Source: VAZQ01 sp963841705
GTDB lineage: Bacteria > Pseudomonadota > Alphaproteobacteria > Rhizobiales > Xanthobacteraceae
DNA length: 64,000 nucleotides
Direction of reading: 5' to 3'
NCBI GenBank assembly: GCA_963841705.1
Contig: CAWJDY010000014.1
Coordinates: forward strand, 1 to 64,000
The number at the start of each line of letters is the position of its first letter. Position 1 is the first letter of the stretch. Below, piece by piece: positions 60,110-64,000 of the stretch. The notes below the pieces were generated by a model. That model was not told the DNA's origin. It did no database searches and was given only the letters and a program-made list of their open reading frames with translations. The translations under genes and the position numbers were made by a program.

Positions 60110-61519
60110 ATGTACAAGGATTTGCGTGAGTTCATCGAGCTTGTCGACAAGCTCCAGGCGCTGCGACGCATTGAGGGCGCCGATCCGCGGTTCGAGATCG
60201 GCGCGATCACCGAAGTGGCGGCAGGGCGCCGCGGCGGACCCGCTTTGCTGTTCGACGGCATCAAAGGCTTCCGGCGCGGGTTTCGCATCCTCACCAATGC
60301 CGTGACCAGCGCGCCGCGGGCAGCGCTCGCCCTTGGCCTTGATCCGAGCCTGCGGCCGCTCGATGCCCTGAAAGCCTGGATGGAGAAGCGCAGGTCGCTC
60401 AAGCCCCATACGCCCGTCACCGTAAAGGACGCCCCCTTTCTGCAGAACAGCCAGGCCGAGATCGATCTCGGCCAATTTCCTGCGCCCGTTTGGCACCGCG
60501 GCGATGGCGGGCCGTTTCTCGGCTCGGGCTCGATCGTCATCATGCGCGATCCGGACGGAGGCTGGATCAATGCTTCGATCTACCGCGTCCAGGTGCACGG
60601 GCCGCAGCGCGTGACCGTGCAGTTCGACCATGCCGGCCGGCATGGCGCGATCATTGCAAAAAAGTATTGGGACCGTGGGACGCCCTGCCCGCTCGCGGTC
60701 GTCTGTGGCGAAGATCCGGCGCTCTTCACGGCCGGATTCGAATACCTGCCGGCGGGATATTCGGAATACGAGTTTGCCGGCGCCATCAAGGGCGTGCCGA
60801 TCGAGGTGCATCCCGGACCGCGCACCGGCCTGCTGATTCCGGCGCACGCCGAAATCGTGCTCGAAGGCGAGCTCCTTCCGATGCGCGAGACAACATTGCC
60901 GGAAGGACCGTTCGGGGAGTTCACAGGCTATTACGCCTACGAGGCACGGCCCGCGCCTGTCATGGACGTGAGCGCGGTGCATTATCGCAGCGACCCCATT
61001 CTGCTTGGCTCGCCGCCGATGAAGCCGCCGCGCTTTCATTTCGGTCTGCCGCTGCGCGCTGCGACGATCTGGCAGAACCTGGATGCTGCGGGAGTGACGG
61101 ACGTCGTTGGCGCCTGGCAGCATGTCTCGCAGCTCATGACCGTTGTCGCCCTCAAGCAGCGCTATGACGGTCACGCCAAGCGCGCCGCGCTCATTGCCGC
61201 CGCGCACAGCTACATGGCGCGCATCGTGGTCGTCGTGGACGAGGATGTCGATCCCTCCAACCTGCACGACGTGATGTGGGCCGTGGCGACCCGCTGCGAG
61301 CCCGCAGAGCAGCTCGAGGTGATCCGCAATGCCTGGAGCTCGGCGCTCGACCCGCGCATTCCGCCCGATCAGAAGCTGCGCGGGGTGAGCTCGCACTCCA
61401 AGATGATCATCGAGGCCTGCCGGCCGTTTGCCTGGCGGGAACGTTTTCCCCCGACCTCGGCGCTGTCGCTGGAAGAGGCGCGCGCAATCGAGGACAAGTG
61501 GGGCGATGTGCTGAAATAA
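60110..61519 (+). CDS. UbiD-family prenylated-FMN decarboxylase, 469 aa
   Basis: Reversible (de)carboxylase of aromatic or alpha,beta-unsaturated acids using prenyl-FMN. The start ATG 60110 (MYKDLREFIELVDKLQALRR) is the family N-terminus. Features are FEIGAITEVAAG, LLFDGIKGF, the manganese/cofactor region INASIYRVQVHGPQRVTVQF, EVHPGPRTGLLIPAHAEIVL followed by EGELLPMRETTLPEGPFGEF with the catalytic Glu and Arg, and RVVVVDEDVDPSN-type sequence near the end. No UbiX gene is nearby, so prFMN must come from elsewhere. It stands alone; role in ubiquinone synthesis is less likely than in aromatic metabolism. Confidence 0.9.
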   Translation: MYKDLREFIELVDKLQALRRIEGADPRFEIGAITEVAAGRRGGPALLFDGIKGFRRGFRILTNAVTSAPRAALALGLDPSLRPLDALKAWMEKRRSLKPHTPVTVKDAPFLQNSQAEIDLGQFPAPVWHRGDGGPFLGSGSIVIMRDPDGGWINASIYRVQVHGPQRVTVQFDHAGRHGAIIAKKYWDRGTPCPLAVVCGEDPALFTAGFEYLPAGYSEYEFAGAIKGVPIEVHPGPRTGLLIPAHAEIVLEGELLPMRETTLPEGPFGEFTGYYAYEARPAPVMDVSAVHYRSDPILLGSPPMKPPRFHFGLPLRAATIWQNLDAAGVTDVVGAWQHVSQLMTVVALKQRYDGHAKRAALIAAAHSYMARIVVVVDEDVDPSNLHDVMWAVATRCEPAEQLEVIRNAWSSALDPRIPPDQKLRGVSSHSKMIIEACRPFAWRERFPPTSALSLEEARAIEDKWGDVLK

Positions 61520-61565
61520 GTCGGCTTCCGGTGAGGCGTGATCAGCAGTCTAGCAAACTCGGTCT

Positions 61566-61681
61566 GCTCCCTCCCCCCTTGTGGGGGAGGGTTGGGGAGG
61601 GGGGTCGCGAGTTGACGACGATAGTGCCTCTACCTCAGGACCCCCACCCCCAGCCCCTCCCCACAAGGGGGAGGGGAGCTC
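61566..61681. repeat. CTCCCCCT-type inverted repeat
   Basis: CTCCCTCCCCCCTTGTGGGG with GAGGGTTGGGGAGGGGGGTC is mirrored by GACCCCCACCCCCAGCCCCT and CCCCACAAGGGGGAGGGGAG about 40 bp on. This is a well-known type of extragenic palindrome in Hyphomicrobiales. It separates convergent genes. Confidence 0.8.
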
Positions 61682-61737
61682 ACCTGCGCACGCTGCACGC
61701 TTGCACATCAACACCAGCGGAACGCAGCATAGTCGGG

Positions 61738-63333
61738 TCAACCCAATTTCGGCTCGAGCGCGGTCGACCACAACGTATTGTCGTCGTTATCCCTGAGCGT
61801 GACCGTCATCACCTCGGTCACGCCATCGATGGCGACATGGCCGAAGAACTGCATGCCGAAGCTGGGGGGAAGGTTCACGCCCTGCTCCTTGCTCGGCGCC
61901 TTCACGTAGACGAGCTGCGGCCCGAAGGTGCCGTCGAGGGTATTGGGGCCGAAGGTGCCGGCGTGGATCGGCCCGGACACGAACTCCCAGAACGGCTCGA
62001 AGTCCTGGAAGGCCGCCTTGTTGGGATCATAGTAGTGCGCGGCGGTATAATGCACGTCGGCCGTCAGCCACACGGTATTGCGAACGCCGGCGCGCTTGAT
62101 GAAGGCGAGCAGGTCCGCAATCTCCAGCTCGCGGCCGCGCGGGGGCCCGTTGTCGCCCTGGGCGATGGCCTCGACGCCCCAGTTGCGATCCACGTTGTAA
62201 ACCACGAGCAGGCTGATGGGCATGTCGGCCGCGATCACCTTCCAGGCGGCGCGTGAGTTGAGAAGCTCGCGCTTGAGCCAGGCGACCTGCGTGGGACCGA
62301 GGAAATAGGCGGCCGGACCATATGTTTCCTCGCGATCCTCGCCGTTCGGACCGCGATAGCTGCGCATGTCGAGCATGAAGACGTCCAGGAGCGGGCCGTA
62401 GGAGATCTTCCGATACACGCGCCCATCCTCCGCCTGGAAGCGGCGCATCGGCATGTACTCGTGGTACGCTCGCGCGGCGCGCGCGGCGAGCGCGAGCGCA
62501 TTCTGCTCGACATATTTCTTGCGCTGATGCTCTGCGCGGGTGAGCGGCTCGCCCGGCCACCAGTTGTTGGTGACTTCGTGATCGTCCCATTGCGAGAAGA
62601 TCGGGACCTCGCGATTGAACGCGAGCACGTTTCTGTCGAGCAGATTGTATTTATAGGCGCCGCGGAACTCGGCCAGCGTCTCGGCGGGCTTCGCCTTGTC
62701 TTCGGTCACGATATTGCGCCAGACGTCGCCGTTGGGCATCTTCTGCTCGGCCGCAATCGGACCGTCGGCATAGATGTTGTCGCCGTTGTGGATGAAAAAA
62801 TCAGGCCGGTGGCGCAGCATGGTTGCGTAGGTGCGCATCCCGCCACGACTCTCGTCGATTCCCCAACCCTGCCCGGCAGTATCGCCCGACCAGATGAACG
62901 AGAGCGATCGCCGGTCCGCAGGAGCCGTGCGGAAATGCCCCACGACGGGCTCGCTGACGATGGTCGGCGAGGCGAAGTCCGCAAGCTGGACGCGATAGAA
63001 GATGTGCTCGCCGGCGGGAAGATGCTCGAGCAGCATGTTGGCGGTGAGATCGGTCTCCGGCAGCGCATCGACGTAGCCCGCGTGCTCCACGGTCTTGAAG
63101 CTGTCGCTGGTCGACCACTCCACCAGCACGCGCGCGGGCCGATCGGCGCGCGCCCAGACCACGCCGGAACCGGCGGATACATCGCCGGACTGGATGCCGT
63201 GAGAGATCACCGGGCGGTCGGCGGCGCGGCTCAGATACGGCTTGGTGATGCCGCCGAGTGCGGAAACAGCGGTTAGGGCGGCCGTGCTGGCAACGAACCG
63301 CCGACGGGTGGGCCGGTTCACTGGCGCTTTCAT
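61738..63333 (-). CDS. phoD: PhoD-type alkaline phosphatase, Tat-exported, 531 aa
   Basis: Periplasmic phosphodiesterase/phosphomonoesterase with calcium and iron. The Tat leader is RPTRRRFVASTAALTAVSAL. An N-terminal PhoD_N beta domain (ISHGIQSGDVSAGSGVVWAR) is followed by the metallo core: FIWSGDTAGQGWGID, FFIHNGDNIYADGPI, FSQWDDHEVTNNWWPGE and WLTADVHYTAAHYYDP, which carry the D, N, H metal ligands. It ends RDNDDNTLWSTALEPKLG. Length is normal. No Pho box is evident upstream by eye. Confidence 0.92.
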   Translation of the reverse strand: MKAPVNRPTRRRFVASTAALTAVSALGGITKPYLSRAADRPVISHGIQSGDVSAGSGVVWARADRPARVLVEWSTSDSFKTVEHAGYVDALPETDLTANMLLEHLPAGEHIFYRVQLADFASPTIVSEPVVGHFRTAPADRRSLSFIWSGDTAGQGWGIDESRGGMRTYATMLRHRPDFFIHNGDNIYADGPIAAEQKMPNGDVWRNIVTEDKAKPAETLAEFRGAYKYNLLDRNVLAFNREVPIFSQWDDHEVTNNWWPGEPLTRAEHQRKKYVEQNALALAARAARAYHEYMPMRRFQAEDGRVYRKISYGPLLDVFMLDMRSYRGPNGEDREETYGPAAYFLGPTQVAWLKRELLNSRAAWKVIAADMPISLLVVYNVDRNWGVEAIAQGDNGPPRGRELEIADLLAFIKRAGVRNTVWLTADVHYTAAHYYDPNKAAFQDFEPFWEFVSGPIHAGTFGPNTLDGTFGPQLVYVKAPSKEQGVNLPPSFGMQFFGHVAIDGVTEVMTVTLRDNDDNTLWSTALEPKLG

Positions 63334-63473
63334 CTCGTCCCTCCGCGAAGCGTTAATGCAAGGTTAGCCCGGCATTGTGACGGAGCGCTGACGACTGATC
63401 CTCGTCATGCGCCGATCGATAGGCGCTAGCTTCGAGTCGGGCGTTCCGCTCAAGTTGAAGCACGCGCGGCAGT

Positions 63474-63926
63474 TTATTCCGCCGTCGTGGTGAGGAGGGC
63501 GCATGCTAGGCGCCGGATGCCTAACCAGTAAAAATCGTCCCGGCTCGTGTGGCCAAGAAGGCGCATGATCCGGCGCTGCTCTCTCTTCAACTCGCCTTGT
63601 TCATCTTCAAACGTTGTTTTTACTAGCTTTCCTCCATTGGCTTCGTTTGCGCAAATTGGCTTCGTTTGCGGAAGACCGGGAAGATGATTGTATTCTGCGT
63701 GCACTCTACCAGGCCACGGCGAACCGCTGCATCCCGGCATCCGGCCGCGCGATGGCGCGGCCAGCGCGGCGACCCGGCCGGTGAGGATTGGATCAAGGCC
63801 TGCGGGGCGGCTTGGCCCGTGCCGGACCGCATTGCGCGACGAACTCGCCTTGCCTTCGGGTGTCTTCGGACCACGGCTGCGGCGGCCGTTCCGCCGGCTC
63901 GCTTCGCCTCTGGCTTCGCTGATCAT
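63474..63926 (-). CDS. small hypothetical protein with RRNGRRSRGPKTPEGK motif, 150 aa, probably frameshifted
   Basis: The N-terminus MISEARGEASRRNGRRSRGP, KTPEGKASSSRNAVRHG is typical of a short conserved protein common in Bradyrhizobium-like genomes (consensus NA-xx-STGP-x2-GK ... NALRHG). After RPAGLDP the frame looks wrong. A neighbouring frame gives AAVRRGLVECTQN and FRKRSQFAQTKPMEES, before returning near EDEQGELKREQRRI. It may therefore be frameshifted twice. Function unknown; it often occurs beside mobile or repeat sequences. Confidence 0.45.
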   Translation of the reverse strand: MISEARGEASRRNGRRSRGPKTPEGKASSSRNAVRHGPSRPAGLDPILTGRVAALAAPSRGRMPGCSGSPWPGRVHAEYNHLPGLPQTKPICANEANGGKLVKTTFEDEQGELKREQRRIMRLLGHTSRDDFYWLGIRRLACALLTTTAE

Positions 63927-64000
63927 GCCGGCTCCGATGGCGTCTTTGTTCCTTTTTTGTTCTATCGCAACTCAAGGCTGCACGCAAGCAAAATCGAGCC

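Noticed and set aside
60068..61396. A 442-codon minus-strand frame over ubiD
   Set aside because: Antisense of a strongly conserved gene, His/Arg-rich and without motifs.

Overview
The window is about 64 kb of high-GC DNA. It looks like an alphaproteobacterium of the order Hyphomicrobiales (Rhizobiales), probably the Bradyrhizobium/Xanthobacter/Pseudolabrys side. The evidence is the gene repertoire (trifunctional kinase/ATPase/histidine kinase, NirA-type nitrite reductase with a flavoprotein partner, CoxL-like hydroxylases, Bug and NMT1-type binding proteins, class III cyclases with an N-terminal SAM domain). The many short palindromic intergenic elements of the kind common in that order point the same way. 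No rRNA, tRNA or CRISPR array was seen.

Region 1 (0-15 kb) is a decayed, mosaic region. It holds a frameshifted MOSC gene, a 3' remnant of an ArsC-like arsenate reductase, and a 5.5 kb trifunctional kinase gene broken by about ten frameshifts. From 8.2 to 11.7 kb there is an unusual family of modular repeats: a shared 76-bp core with two alternative 5' modules and one 3' module. The repeats sit exactly at the broken ends of gene fragments (AraC regulator, RibD-type reductase, SAM/adenylate cyclase, a possible HTH piece). A seemingly intact TacA/TacT-type toxin-antitoxin pair follows, then a chimera of an IS481 transposase fragment, a GMC oxidoreductase fragment and a LysR regulator lacking its first helices.

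Region 2 (15-21.6 kb) carries a 1215-residue secreted TPR-CHAT protein with intact His/Cys residues and two small membrane proteins behind it. An IS630-family element with an A7 frameshift site follows, then a tyrosine-recombinase remnant fused to a truncated HigB-like toxin gene with an intact HigA-like antitoxin, and a textbook terminator.

Region 3 (21.7-30.7 kb) is transport and small-molecule metabolism: cupin, periplasmic-binding-like protein, isochorismatase hydrolase, a complete NMT1/SsuA-type ABC importer, a zinc alcohol dehydrogenase, a damaged MNT/HEPN pair and a DoxX protein. Region 4 (31-36.4 kb) encodes a siroheme nitrite (or sulfite) reductase translationally coupled to an Fe-S/FAD/NADPH electron donor, then a Tat-exported phosphoesterase with a cupredoxin.

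Region 5 (36.5-51.2 kb) is one long minus-strand catabolic block: VOC protein, FAD monooxygenase, dihydroxyphthalate-decarboxylase-like protein, aldehyde dehydrogenase, aspartate dehydrogenase, two molybdopterin subunits that share one FAD and one 2Fe-2S subunit, cupin, Rieske oxygenase and a Leu/Ile/Val-type binding protein. It reads as a pathway for an aromatic or N-heteroaromatic acid; the substrate is not determined. Region 6 (52-64 kb) has a GT2 glycosyltransferase, GlmM, a cyclase fragment, a transglutaminase-like protein, a Bug binding protein, a cytochrome b561/catalase-like peroxidase pair, a UbiD decarboxylase, a PhoD phosphatase and a partly degenerate small protein.

Frameshifts are concentrated at 0-7.3 kb and in a few accessory genes, while long housekeeping and catabolic genes read cleanly. 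That favours real gene decay over uniformly poor sequence, but raw reads would be needed to prove it.
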